Shown: in pieces, positions 16,408-26,700 of the stretch
How the letters are laid out: the number at the start of each line of letters is the position of its first letter
Numbering within the stretch: position 1 is the first letter of the stretch
Assembly: GCF_003731635.1 (NCBI RefSeq)
Contig: NZ_RCUA01000081.1
Span: 1 to 64,000 of the forward strand
Reading direction: 5' to 3'
Length of the DNA: 64,000 nucleotides
Origin: Marisediminitalea oceani
GTDB lineage: Bacteria; Pseudomonadota; Gammaproteobacteria; Enterobacterales; Alteromonadaceae
Position numbers and translations under genes: made by a program
Notes under the pieces: model-generated
Seen by the model: only the letters and a program-made list of their open reading frames with translations
What the model was told of the DNA's origin: nothing
Database searches by the model: none

Positions 16408-19400
16408 ATGGAACGTATTCGCCGCTCGTTAACATCAGGATTGCTCCTTTTGTGCCTGGCAATGGCCGCCGGGCAGCGAGCTGTGGGCGAAGAGTTTCAG
16501 TTTACGGTTGCCGCCGCAGCCAACGAGGTAATCATTGTTGAATCGCCAGACACAGCATTCAACACTACCCTTGACGTTTCCTCAGGAAAAACGGCATATA
16601 GCCATTATGCCTACACCCATATTGCCGCCATCAAGCCCGAAAGCAGCGCACGGCATGCAGTAACCGTTGAGGTAACCAGTAACAGTGAGCAATCGGTAAC
16701 GGCCACGGAGTTTGCCGTTTACACGCAACCGGCAAATGCCCTGTGGGATTGGCTGGCGTGGTTCTCGGCTACCTATGGTGAATCCGCCAGCACGACAGTA
16801 CTTACCGAACAAATCGCCCGCCAGAGCGACGCCGAAACGGCATGCTTTGCCACCGCCTTACTCGCCCGCCAGTACCTTGTTGAAGGTAATACCGAACAGG
16901 CTACATCCCTGCTCGCACCTGCCGCTGATGGCTATGCCTGCTGGCAAATAGCGGCGCTTGCCATGTCGGCTAATTTTGATATTTACCATTTTGCCGATGC
17001 CAGTAATGCCGCTATGGCACTGCTCCCCGGGCAGTTTAAAATTGCGCTGGCCCATGCTGCAACCGAGATAACCCCTGCCGACTGGCAGCCAACATCAGCG
17101 CCGTTGATACACGCACAAGTCAGTCACACTCTGCCTGCTACCAGTTACCTTTCAACCCAGATGGTTGCTACACTGGGTTTCAGCAACCTGCTGCATGGCT
17201 CGGTGGTATCATCACAAACGTTGATGGAAGCCGGTAAATATTCCCTTGAGCAGGCACGCTCGCAAGCTATAGAACAAGGCTACACAAAACTACTGCCTGA
17301 TATATACAACGGCCTGGCTACCTACTGGTCGCTGGCTAACGATAACGTGGCCGCGGCCCGTTACCTGGATGAAGCCATCCGCAGCAAACAACAATCAGGC
17401 GATACACAGGGGCTGGCTGAAATAACCAACAACCTCGCGCTGGTTTATTTATGGTCTGGTCGTTGGGAGTTAGCCCAGCAGACTTTTCGCGAGGCGGCAC
17501 AGTACCTCACTGAGGATGATACCGATATAACAGCAGCGGTGCTCACCGCCAACCTTGCCAGCAGTTACAGCTACCTGGGCGATACCGATACCGCCGAGCG
17601 CTATTATCAACGCACTCTAAGCCTTAATCAAAGCAGTGTTTACGATGACGATACCAGCCACCTGTATATTGCCCTAGCTAAAATTGCCATGGCAGAGCAG
17701 CGCTGGCCGGCAGCCCTCGATGCCCTGGCACAAGCGGAGCAAAAAGCAGAGAACCTTCGCTCCGACCGCCTGCCATTAATTAATGCCCTGCAGGCCCAGG
17801 TTTTGGCGCATAACAAGCAGTATGCAGAAGCCAGCAGGCTGAAAAATACAGCGCTCAATACGCTGGATAATGTAGTGAAAATGACCGAGCGTATTAAGGC
17901 GCTCACAGCCCTTACCGACACCCGCATTCAGCTTGGCGAGTATCCTGAGGCGGCCAAACAAATAGAGCAACTCACGGCCCTTATAGGCGATGATGATCCG
18001 CAGCAGATAGCTCTCGCCTCATTGCAATACCAGCTTATAAAAGCCACTGAGCCACAAAACGAAAGTGCACTTACCGCCTCTTTCAGCAAGGCTAATCGGC
18101 ATATATTGCAACTGGGCCGCGAACTAGATGCTTATCAAATGGGGCCCCACTGGTTTAATAAAGTCAGAGAGCTCTACGATGCTCACCTGGACACCCTGAT
18201 CAGCAATCCAACAACGGCAAATACCGAGCAGGCCCTGGCCTTACTGGAAACCTATCAGAGCCAGCTCTTTTTACGTAAACGGCAAGACCGGCAGCGCCAG
18301 CATTTACTAAAACAACCAGAGCTTGAAAGCCTCTGGCAACAGCGGTTAACTCTGGAAGGCAGCCTGGTAAACTCAACCACCGAAAGCGAGAAGCGTTACC
18401 TGCAACAACAACTCGATAATGCTAAAGAGCAGTGGTTGCGGTTGGTTAACCCGAGCTTATCCAACGAAACCCGGACCAATAAAAAGCCGCTTACCCTGGC
18501 AGCTGTGCAAGCGGCGCTAAAGGCTAATCAGGTTGTGCTTCGCTACCTGCACACCAGCCAACAATGTTATGTACTGGCAATTTCTGCAGCGAAGCATCAG
18601 GTAACTTCTATAAAATGCCCACCAGCGCTACCAGACGGGTTATCAGGGGCTGAGATTATTCAGGCTTATCGTGATGCCCGCGCAGGCGATTTTATTCCGC
18701 AGTGGGTGCTCAATAACCCTAACCTTACTGACATTGTGTGGCAGGCAGACGGACGCTTTTTCTCACTGCCGCTGGCACAGCTGCGACTGCATGATAACCA
18801 GTATGTGGGGGGCCGGTATACTCTGCGCCAGACGCCTTCGTTGAACGAATATTTGTCCGCCAGCGTAAAGCAGAGCCCCGCCCCGATGGCAGTTGGTATT
18901 TTTGATTCGCCCGCATTTGTAACGAATTCGCCCGTACCCGATGCTGGCTGGCGCAATAAACTACCGGCGTTACCCTGGGCGAAGCGCGAAGGCGACCAGC
19001 TTGCCTCGCTCTTCTCCAACTATGCGGTTAAACGCTACTCGGCAGAACAAGCTACACAAAAGGCTTTACTCAGTGCAGATTTGCGTGAAGCCCCGCTTCT
19101 ACATATCGCCACCCACAGCTACTTTGATCCCGAAGAGCCTGCCATTGTGGGCCTGGCCGTTGCCAGAAATCCATCAACAACTACTCCGGACAACGGCTTC
19201 TTATCGCAGAGTGCATTACTGGGCGAGCCATTTAACAACCAATTAGTTGTGCTCAGCGGCTGCGAAACCTCGCTGGGAAAAATGATGGCCCACGACGGCC
19301 TGCAAAGCCTGGCGTATGGCGTATTAACGGCCGGGGCCGATTCGGTGATCAGCACCCGCTGGAAAGTGTCAGACAAACCTACCACCACTTTTATGCAGCA

Positions 19401-19560
19401 TTTTTATCAGGGGCTGAAACGAACCGGCAGCAGTACCGAAGCTCTTCGCCACGCTCGCCAACAGATGCAACGCCACCCGCGCTTTAAACACCCCATGCAC
19501 TGGGCAGGCTTTACACTCACGGTGGTTAATCGGCAGTCCGAATTCTTCTTGCTACAGTAG
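16408..19560 (+). CDS. Secreted TPR-CHAT protein (caspase-like peptidase)
   Basis: A 1050-residue protein. A signal peptide (MERIRRSLTSGLLLLCLAMAAG) is followed by a beta-rich domain (about 30-110), a long TPR/helical array (about 200-650, clearest at LAEITNNLALVYLWSGRWELAQQTF and LTANLASSYSYLGDTDTAERYY), and a C-terminal CHAT domain (about 740-1040). The CHAT catalytic pair is present: His903 in LLHIATHS and Cys952 in VLSGCETSLG. CHAT proteins are clan CD cysteine peptidases (the caspase/separase fold) with cleavage specificity set by their partners. An exported CHAT protease in one operon with a sigma/anti-sigma pair and a peroxidase is unusual. It is the last gene of the operon. Confidence 0.9.
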   Translation: MERIRRSLTSGLLLLCLAMAAGQRAVGEEFQFTVAAAANEVIIVESPDTAFNTTLDVSSGKTAYSHYAYTHIAAIKPESSARHAVTVEVTSNSEQSVTATEFAVYTQPANALWDWLAWFSATYGESASTTVLTEQIARQSDAETACFATALLARQYLVEGNTEQATSLLAPAADGYACWQIAALAMSANFDIYHFADASNAAMALLPGQFKIALAHAATEITPADWQPTSAPLIHAQVSHTLPATSYLSTQMVATLGFSNLLHGSVVSSQTLMEAGKYSLEQARSQAIEQGYTKLLPDIYNGLATYWSLANDNVAAARYLDEAIRSKQQSGDTQGLAEITNNLALVYLWSGRWELAQQTFREAAQYLTEDDTDITAAVLTANLASSYSYLGDTDTAERYYQRTLSLNQSSVYDDDTSHLYIALAKIAMAEQRWPAALDALAQAEQKAENLRSDRLPLINALQAQVLAHNKQYAEASRLKNTALNTLDNVVKMTERIKALTALTDTRIQLGEYPEAAKQIEQLTALIGDDDPQQIALASLQYQLIKATEPQNESALTASFSKANRHILQLGRELDAYQMGPHWFNKVRELYDAHLDTLISNPTTANTEQALALLETYQSQLFLRKRQDRQRQHLLKQPELESLWQQRLTLEGSLVNSTTESEKRYLQQQLDNAKEQWLRLVNPSLSNETRTNKKPLTLAAVQAALKANQVVLRYLHTSQQCYVLAISAAKHQVTSIKCPPALPDGLSGAEIIQAYRDARAGDFIPQWVLNNPNLTDIVWQADGRFFSLPLAQLRLHDNQYVGGRYTLRQTPSLNEYLSASVKQSPAPMAVGIFDSPAFVTNSPVPDAGWRNKLPALPWAKREGDQLASLFSNYAVKRYSAEQATQKALLSADLREAPLLHIATHSYFDPEEPAIVGLAVARNPSTTTPDNGFLSQSALLGEPFNNQLVVLSGCETSLGKMMAHDGLQSLAYGVLTAGADSVISTRWKVSDKPTTTFMQHFYQGLKRTGSSTEALRHARQQMQRHPRFKHPMHWAGFTLTVVNRQSEFFLLQ

Positions 19561-19711
19561 CCTTTATGAACCGGGCCGAAGTTACCGAAACTGATCGTAA
19601 AAAGTGGTTAGTTGAACTGATATGCAATGCCGGGGCTTGTTGTTTAATCGTCACTACGTAACTATAGATTCGCATAAAAATAATTTAACGACAGATAAAC
19701 AGGAGTTTGTG

Positions 19712-20149
19712 GTGAACTTAACTAAGTTAACCCTGATTGTAGTACTGCTAAGCTTCAGCCAGCTCGCTCTGGCAAAGTTAAAATACTTCCCCCATCCTAA
19801 TGAGAACGCCCCTTATTCACTGGCCACCCAGGTGGATAATATTGTGTATCTTTCGGGTCAGATCCCGCTCGATGAAAACGGCGAGATGCCAGCCACCATG
19901 CCCGCTCAGGCTAAGCAGGTGATGCAAAATGTAAAAATGGCCCTTGATTCGCTGGGACTCGGCATGGAAGACGTGTTTAAGTGCACGGTAATGATAGACG
20001 ACATCAGCAAGTGGCCCGACTTTAATGCCGTTTATACCACCTTCTTTACCAAGGGCGCCTTACCGGCCCGCAGCGCGTTTGGCGTAGACGGCCTGCCAAT
20101 GGGCGCCATGGTTGAGGTAGAGTGCATGGCGCATATGCGCCGCATGTAA
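19712..20149 (+). CDS. RidA-family protein with signal peptide
   Basis: A 145-residue RidA/YjgF-family protein. Family motifs are VYLSGQIPLDENGEMP, the DVFKCTVMI strand and PARSAFGVDGLPMGAMVEVECMA with the conserved arginine that binds the substrate carboxylate in imine deaminases. The frame is open from 19622, but GTG 19712 has AGGAG (19701-19705) six bases upstream. It opens with NLTKLTLIVVLLSFSQLALA, a signal peptide, so the mature protein is probably periplasmic. RidA usually works in the cytoplasm on 2-aminoacrylate, so the exported form may act on another imine. Confidence 0.85.
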   Translation: MNLTKLTLIVVLLSFSQLALAKLKYFPHPNENAPYSLATQVDNIVYLSGQIPLDENGEMPATMPAQAKQVMQNVKMALDSLGLGMEDVFKCTVMIDDISKWPDFNAVYTTFFTKGALPARSAFGVDGLPMGAMVEVECMAHMRRM

Positions 20150-20232
20150 CTCCCTGCAAGCAGCAAGCGGCGGACTCTGTATCCGCCGTGTAGTACTTCG
20201 ACTTAACCGCCTTTTCAGTTACACTACCGGCG

Positions 20233-20832
20233 ATGTCATACCAAACTCCCAGTCAGGCACTTGAAGTGCTCTACGAAATCAAAAAAAGCAAATTCCACGC
20301 GTTTGCTGCCTGCGCGCCCGACCGCGAGACCGCCATGGAACTGCTCGCTCAGAAAAAAGCCCAATACCCCGATGCCCGACATCATTGCTGGGCCTATCTG
20401 TTAGGTCGCCCGGACATGCCTGTGAGTGTTGCCTGTTCAGACGACGGAGAACCAAGTGGCACCGCGGGCAAACCGATATTAAACGTGCTACAGCACAAAG
20501 ACGTGGGCGACGTAATGCTTATTGTTAGCCGATACTTTGGCGGCATAAAACTTGGTGCCGGCGGCCTGGTGCGGGCTTACTCAAGTGCAGCACAGCAGGT
20601 AATGGAAAACCTCAAGGTAACGCAACATATCTCACTGGATGAAATCACCGTAAAGGCCGACTTTAAGCACGAGCAGTTTATTCGTCACTGGGTCACGCAG
20701 CAGCAGGGCGAAGTGAGCGATTGTCAGTACAGCCATCAGGTAACCATGACAGTTGCCCTGCCCGCCCCGGAAATCGACGGCTTCACCGCGATGTGCCGCA
20801 ATCAGGGCATTGAAATCGCCAACAACGAATAG
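20233..20832 (+). CDS. yigZ: YigZ/IMPACT family protein
   Basis: A 199-residue cytoplasmic protein of the UPF0029/IMPACT family. The signature is clear: KKSKFHAFAA, DARHHCWAYLLG, SDDGEPSGTAGKPILNVL and VSRYFGGIKLGAGGLVRAYSSAA (residues about 15-125). A ferredoxin-like C-terminal domain follows. The family is widespread and poorly understood; the eukaryotic member inhibits Gcn2 and the bacterial one may bind ribosomes or nucleic acid. It lies between RidA and the PAQR protein on the same strand. Confidence 0.9.
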   Translation: MSYQTPSQALEVLYEIKKSKFHAFAACAPDRETAMELLAQKKAQYPDARHHCWAYLLGRPDMPVSVACSDDGEPSGTAGKPILNVLQHKDVGDVMLIVSRYFGGIKLGAGGLVRAYSSAAQQVMENLKVTQHISLDEITVKADFKHEQFIRHWVTQQQGEVSDCQYSHQVTMTVALPAPEIDGFTAMCRNQGIEIANNE

Positions 20833-20971
20833 CCACACACATCTGACCACCAGAAACTTCGCATAGATATAGCAGTTAAAATCGGGCTGACGTAGCAAAA
20901 CTGTCACAAAAAATTCAGTGTACAAGTGTTCGCTGAAGCTTTACACTGAGTTGTATTAAAAGAGGAATAAT

Positions 20972-21607
20972 ATGACTTCAATACCCAAACGCGCATATTC
21001 AGCTGCCGAAGAATGGCTCAATAGCATCAGCCACGGCCTCGCCTGTGTGGCGGCCATTGTGGGATTGGTGTTTATGTTACTGCGTGCCGAAACATCGGTA
21101 AGTGTTACCGCTTCGGCTGTTTACGGCGGCACGCTAATTTTTATGTTTTTGTCCTCAACGATATATCATGCGGTAACCCATCAAAAGGCCAAAGGCCTGT
21201 TAAAACTGTTTGATCACAGCGCTATCTATTTGCTGATTGCAGGCACTTATACTCCGCTAACGCTGGTAGCCATTGGTGGCCAGCTTGGCGTAATCGCAAC
21301 CGCATTTATCTGGGTGCTGGCGATAGCCGGTGTGGCCTTTAAGATGATAGCCAGACACCGCTTTCCCAAAGTATCGGTTTTTACTTACCTGATCATGGGT
21401 TGGATTGTAGTTGGGTTAATCTACCCGTTGTATCAGGCGATGCCAGGCTCCGGATTGTGGTTGATTGTAGCCGGCGGCCTGTGCTTTAGCATTGGTGTGT
21501 TGTTTTATGTCGCCAAGTCAAAAAAATACACCCACGCCATCTGGCATTTGTTTGTAATTGGCGGCTGCAGTTGCCATTACTTTTCAATTTACTATTATGT
21601 GGTGTAG
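20972..21607 (+). CDS. Hemolysin III / PAQR-family membrane protein (YqfA-like)
   Basis: A 211-residue inner-membrane protein with seven predicted helices. The PAQR metal-site residues are in place: SHGLAC near residue 23, SSTIYHAVTH (about 60-70), FDHSAIYLLIAGTYTP (about 84-99) and the C-terminal HLFVIGGCSCHYFSIYYYV, where the usual HxxxH appears as HLFVIGGCSCHYF. E. coli YqfA belongs to this family. 'Hemolysin' is a historic label; ceramidase-like hydrolysis or lipid sensing is more likely. GAGGA precedes the ATG. Confidence 0.85.
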   Translation: MTSIPKRAYSAAEEWLNSISHGLACVAAIVGLVFMLLRAETSVSVTASAVYGGTLIFMFLSSTIYHAVTHQKAKGLLKLFDHSAIYLLIAGTYTPLTLVAIGGQLGVIATAFIWVLAIAGVAFKMIARHRFPKVSVFTYLIMGWIVVGLIYPLYQAMPGSGLWLIVAGGLCFSIGVLFYVAKSKKYTHAIWHLFVIGGCSCHYFSIYYYVV

Positions 21608-21631
21608 AGCACTTAACAGTAGTATTTCGTT

Positions 21632-22102
21632 ATGACATCCAGCCTTTCGTGGTTTAACGTTGGCAACGGGCGCATTACCCTGGGCGCCAGGCCCACACCT
21701 GAGTACCTCTTTAAGTTACGCGGCCAAGGAGTTACCCATATTGCGACCATTCAGACATCAGAAGAAAACAAACCTGAGTTAAAAAGTGATGTAGCCGAGG
21801 CAGGGCTGCACTGGTTATGGCTCCCGTTCAATATCGCCGATATTTTTGTTAACAACGATACCGAAAAAGCTTTTATGCAACAGTACTTGCAGGAAGTAGC
21901 CGAAACCCTGCGCGAAGGCGGCAAAGTTTACCTGCACTGCGATGGTAACTGCGAACGCTGCCGCTTATTCCTTTACGCCCTGTGCATTCACCAGAGGATC
22001 CCAGCCAGCAGCGCCTACAACATAATTCACAGCTTCGGCGGCGACAAAGCAAATCAACTCTCCCGCCGCGAATTACAACAAGCCGCTGCGATAGTCGCCT
22101 AA
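21632..22102 (+). CDS. Protein-tyrosine-phosphatase-like protein with C-X5-R loop
   Basis: A 156-residue protein resembling small dual-specificity phosphatases. It begins with a beta strand and a turn like those of phosphatases of the KAP/DSP type (NVGNGRITLGARPTPEYLFKLRGQGVTHIATIQ). The P-loop motif HCDGNCER matches HC-X5-R (about residues 110-117), though the usual Ser/Thr after the arginine is Cys. The general-acid loop is not obvious. The start is 24 bases after the PAQR stop, so the two may be cotranscribed. Substrate unknown. Confidence 0.65.
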   Translation: MTSSLSWFNVGNGRITLGARPTPEYLFKLRGQGVTHIATIQTSEENKPELKSDVAEAGLHWLWLPFNIADIFVNNDTEKAFMQQYLQEVAETLREGGKVYLHCDGNCERCRLFLYALCIHQRIPASSAYNIIHSFGGDKANQLSRRELQQAAAIVA

Positions 22103-22114
22103 GGCAACTTATTC

Positions 22115-22365
22115 CGTCATCCCGACCACAAATTAACGGCCATCCCGGCCCACGAGCCGGGATCTCCCAAACAGTCTGGCTCACTTTCAATAGGCTTTTT
22201 AGAAGATCCCCGCTCAAGAGCATGCGGGGATGACGAAGGTGTTAGCATCCGCGGGATGACTATTTTCATTCCCGTCATCCGGCCAAAAATTTACTGTCAT
22301 CCCGGCCCCCGAGCCGGGATCTTCCAAACAGTCTGACTAACCCCAAACAACCATTTGGACGATGC
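22115..22365. repeat. Mosaic palindromic repeat cluster, copy 1
   Basis: Most of the gap between the phosphatase and the LuxR-type gene is repeat DNA. Modules seen are CCCGGCCCACGAGCCGGG (hairpin A), a conserved spacer containing CAAACAGTCTGRCTCAC, and CCCCGCTCAAGAGCATGCGGGG-type hairpin B, all bordered by GTCAT and ATGAC. Hairpin A occurs twice. The same modules recur at 26935-27310 and 62399-63040. No gene is present; a small minus-strand frame here is a repeat shadow. Confidence 0.85.
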
Positions 22366-22401
22366 TGTATGCCAAGGAGATCTGACTTTCCAAAACAACG
22401 A

Positions 22402-23529
22402 TTAAATCAGGCACTTTCCCAAGACCTTGATAACTAACTCAACTTGCCGCGAGCAATCCATTTTCTGAAGGATCTGTTTAACCTGTTGGCGCGACGTCGA
22501 CAACTGAGTACTTCGATTGTATGCTATTTCAGCAAGCGATTCGGCTGAACAAATTCGCCTTACAATATCTGCCTCGGCGTTAGTCAGACCAAACATATTT
22601 GCTAAATCTTGTGTAGCCGGTAATCTACGAGTATCCACCGGTAGCAGCGAAAATTTTAACCCCAGCTCGGGATAATCACCAAACAATACCTGGTTGCTTC
22701 TTACCCAGGGAGACAACGCTAATAAGTAAACTTGTCTCGCATCAGTTATCAGCAAATGTCTTTTATTAACGTCACGCTTTAAATTGGTTATGTCGAGCAC
22801 ATGATTAACCAACCCGGAAAGTTGTTGTTGATGATGTTTTTGCTTGAGTCTGAAGAAATCCTGATTACCAGTAAATAGCATCGAGCAGTCAAGCAATTTC
22901 TGCGCTGGCTGATTACAATATTCAATCTTAAAATGCTTGTTGGTTAAGAATACGGCTTCATCTAAATGGTTAACGAGATCTTCCAGCAAAGCCTTTTTAT
23001 GCTCTAACTTATAAAGTCTTCGCGCCAAATTCTGTACCTGTTGGATGTGGGGAATGAAGCGATTAACGTCGCGCACGGTTTGCGCTTCGTAATGCGGTTG
23101 TCCCATACTGCGCATAAACGCCATTTCAGTGGTCACGTCGGAATAAGGATCGCCAAGAAAAAGTCCGATTGAGTGCCTAATTTTTTCTGGCCTTGCAAAG
23201 TCAGCATATATTTCTGAATTTACAAATTGATGGTCGTCACACACTTTGTGGCTGGCATGGAACTGATTAGGCTTAAAACGGGCCAGGTTTTGAGACCAGA
23301 TGTCTACTTGGTAAAAGTACTCGCCGTATTTTTGAAAATAATTAGGGCTGAAACCTGATTCATAAAAGCTCAACGGCTCGCCATTAACACCTTTTCGTTC
23401 AGTATAAAAACTGTGTGTTGATTCGCTATATTCCGCAATAGATTGAAGCGTTTGTTCCCAGCTGTCCGGTTTATCGACTGTGACATATATTGACTCAATG
23501 ATTTCTGCAAACTTGGAATTTTTGTCCAT
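22402..23529 (-). CDS. LuxR-type helix-turn-helix regulator
   Basis: A 375-residue protein with a C-terminal LuxR-like HTH (LTNAEADIVRRICSAESLAEIAYNRSTQLSTSRQQVKQILQKM). A PAS-like middle segment lies at about residues 175-260 (LEDLVNHLDEAVFLTNKHFKIEYCN) and an unassigned sensory N-terminus precedes it. The frame extends to 23583, but ATG 23529 (MDKNSKFAEIIESIY) begins where family-like sequence begins. Direct DNA binding is expected; the signal is unknown. It is divergent from the large lipoprotein gene at 23753, with a shared 220-bp regulatory gap, which suggests it may control that gene. Confidence 0.82.
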   Translation of the reverse strand: MDKNSKFAEIIESIYVTVDKPDSWEQTLQSIAEYSESTHSFYTERKGVNGEPLSFYESGFSPNYFQKYGEYFYQVDIWSQNLARFKPNQFHASHKVCDDHQFVNSEIYADFARPEKIRHSIGLFLGDPYSDVTTEMAFMRSMGQPHYEAQTVRDVNRFIPHIQQVQNLARRLYKLEHKKALLEDLVNHLDEAVFLTNKHFKIEYCNQPAQKLLDCSMLFTGNQDFFRLKQKHHQQQLSGLVNHVLDITNLKRDVNKRHLLITDARQVYLLALSPWVRSNQVLFGDYPELGLKFSLLPVDTRRLPATQDLANMFGLTNAEADIVRRICSAESLAEIAYNRSTQLSTSRQQVKQILQKMDCSRQVELVIKVLGKCLI

Positions 23530-23752
23530 GCTACTGCTCACATCTGCGTGCCGCGTTCTCCATTGAACAAATAATAACCTCATTCATGTACCAAATGGTA
23601 GTTGTTCCAAAAAACTTCTTTCGGAAAACTACCCTGATTATTTGTCTCTGGTTAGCGATTCAGAATGCAGCTGGAAACACGCGCCTGTCGGATGAAATGT
23701 CGGCCCAATAGAGACACAGCAACTTAAGAAGAAGCAGTTGAAAGGAAACACA

Positions 23753-26700
23753 ATGAATTTATTCCAATTGAGCTACATCTTTCTAATGGTGTTATTGTTA
23801 CAAGCCTGTGGCGGTGGCGGATCGTCAGATCCCATACCAGCTCCCCCCCCCACACCTGCCAATCAATCTCCAACTGTTAGTGCAGGCCAGGATATACAGG
23901 TGGAAGAGGGAATGCCCGTTACCTTGCAAGCAACGGCAAGCGATCCTGATGGACAAATTGCTTCTTATACATGGTCACAAGTCAGCGGTCAGGCAGTTTC
24001 TCTTACCTCTACGAACAGTGCGACCTTAACTTTTACCGCCCCATCGCTAACTGAACCGAGCACGTTAACCTTTTCTGTCACAGTGGCTGACAATGACGGA
24101 GCAGAAACCGTTGATGAAGTAAATGTACTCGTTAACCCAGCGCCTGTTGAGGTGTCTGATTATCGGTTTATCGTTACCCCTATTGAAGGCCTGAACTACA
24201 ACGTATATCAACCTTCAGAGGATGACCAAGGACCGGTATTGCTTGCAAGTAGTCAAACAACAGAGATGGGCGAATATGAATGCGTTGAAGGTTCATACAT
24301 TACTTTTTCCCTTGGTCCGATTGAATTAGGTCAGGTTGAGTGCCAGCCGTTTATCAGTCTGTTTTTGTTTTCTCCCTCCGGGGGACTAGACGGCAATAAC
24401 GTTGTGCAGAATATCAATGTGCTCTTGCAAAGCCTTGATGAAGACTCTGACTACTCAAACGGGATCCAGTTGCCTGACTCCGTGAACGATTCAAGCGATG
24501 TATCTGTTATTTATCCAAGCTTTAGTACTGCGTTAGACAACTTTGTGCTCGACCCACTCATAATTGACTTTGTGCAAAACAATAGCGACCTCATGGAACT
24601 TATTTCCCCTCAGGAAGCAACAGAAAATTATCAGGACACGATCGACCAGATACAAGACTTTTTTGTTGAAAATGCGCCTGCGGACTGCATTCCCATTGCG
24701 TTTCCCTGTGCCCCAGATACCAACACTGTCATTGATGTTGTGCTCAGGACAATTAGCACCTATCAGGATCCAAGAAGTCCGGTGTTTGGCGCGACTGGCG
24801 GATCAACGGGTAACTCTAACTATCAGCAGTTATTTAACAGGACATTGTTTAGCGACACAAATTCGCTGCACAACCTTGCTGAACGCTACCCAGATATGTA
24901 CGACATCACCGAGTTTGCTGACGAAGTTGACACCGGTATTGTAGTATTTTACCGATCTGAGCCTATTCAGGCTGCCGAGACTTTTCTGTATCTGAATGAT
25001 CGATTTACCGCGCAGTTGCCACATAGAGCTGCTCAGCCAAGCGAACTCAGTGCCGAACAATGTGGCCTGCTAAACCTCAATACACTGACTACCGTAATGC
25101 CACAAGGGACGTATAAATTTGGTAGCTATGGCTACGGGGGCAATAGGTGTCGTGCTCCGCTTTCGGAAGACGGACCACTCAATTGTTCGGTATATTATTA
25201 TGATTTAGCGTCTATTGTAGAAGGAACGTTTACGGTTAATAACGGCGAATGTCTGTATGTGGACGTTTCCGGGGAAGATGTCTCTGTTATTACCAAGTCT
25301 GTACAAGGCTCATGGGAGGACATGGATGAGCCATTATTTTCACTGGCAGATTACCCCACCTATGCATTGACAGTGAATTCTGACTTTTTTGTTCGTTTTC
25401 AGGTAACCGCACCAGGGTTTACCTCACGCTTATGGGTGCTCGATGAAAACGACAATATCGTTTACGAAACGCCTTCCGATCCTGTTGGTGACGAAGACGT
25501 TGAGATTCCCTTGAGGGCGGGCGACTATAAACTGGTTGTAGTCAATGCCGAATTCAATGAACCGGGTGATTTTACGCTTACCGTCATTGGCGACACATCG
25601 ACTCCGGTGCTCATTCCTGGCGCAACTGACCCTGACCAAAATGAACTTACTACCGTAACGGGTCAAGTGGTCTCAGAAGGCGTTAGCGTTGCCAATGCAC
25701 AAGTTCGGGTGGAATACGTTGAAGATAATGTAGAAAAGGAAATTATTGAATTTACCGATCAAACCGGGGCTTTTGAGCTTTCCATTCCACTAGAACTGTT
25801 ACCTGACACATTCCTTATTTTGACAACCAAAGACGGTTACCTGCCAGGCAGTCAAATTGTCTCCAATCAAACGGTGGATGGGATTATCATTGAATTAGAA
25901 CCGTCGGGTAACAACAAAGTGGCTTTGGAAATCGTACCTAGCTTACATCACCTTGGAGATGATTCTTTTACTGGAGCTTCAAACAGCCAGTTCCAGCGAA
26001 CGACTGAAGGCACTGAATTCAGTGTAAGTTTCGAACTTACTCCGGAACAGCTTAATTTTACCAGTGTAGTACTGCGTATAAAAATTAAAGGTGTCGATCT
26101 TCCGGTGATATTCAAATTCAATGATGCAGAGTATGAACTACCCGGTAATATAACCCCCGCAGACGGAAGCTTTGGCAATTTATCAATCACATTGGATGAA
26201 AATACCCCGTTTTCTACACAAAATACACTGACAATAATGTCAACTCAGAATTCATGGGGGGATTACGATGATTTTGAGTTTGCCAACATTATTCTTGAAT
26301 TTGAATTAGCGTCGGAGCCAGGCATGGTCGACCTGTCACTGTTTGAAGATGACGGCCTACGCACATGTGTTGCAGATCTGAATGAGCTGGAGATCACGCG
26401 TATCAATAGTTTATTTTGTTCAAACGCGGGAGTAACGGATCTGGCGGGTTTGGAGCAACTGACTGAGCTAACGACATTGCGATTGTGGAATAATGAAATT
26501 AGCGATTTATCGCCAATTGAAAACCTCATTAAGCTGACATCTATAGACGCAGGATATAATAATATTAGCAATATTGAGCCACTGCGAAACCTGATAAACC
26601 TTGAGACCGTAGAGCTTGGCGACAACGGAATAATCTCTACTAGCGCATTGCTGAATCTTTCGAATCTCGGTGACCTTGACCTGGAATATAACTCATTGTC

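Noticed and set aside
20170..20195. GC-rich hairpin (CGGCGGA/TCCGCCG) between ridA-like and yigZ as a terminator
   Set aside because: No T-run follows it, so an intrinsic terminator cannot be supported.
21873..22223. A 116-residue minus-strand frame overlapping the phosphatase-like gene and repeats
   Set aside because: It runs across a real gene and the first repeat cluster and has no supporting motif or ribosome site.
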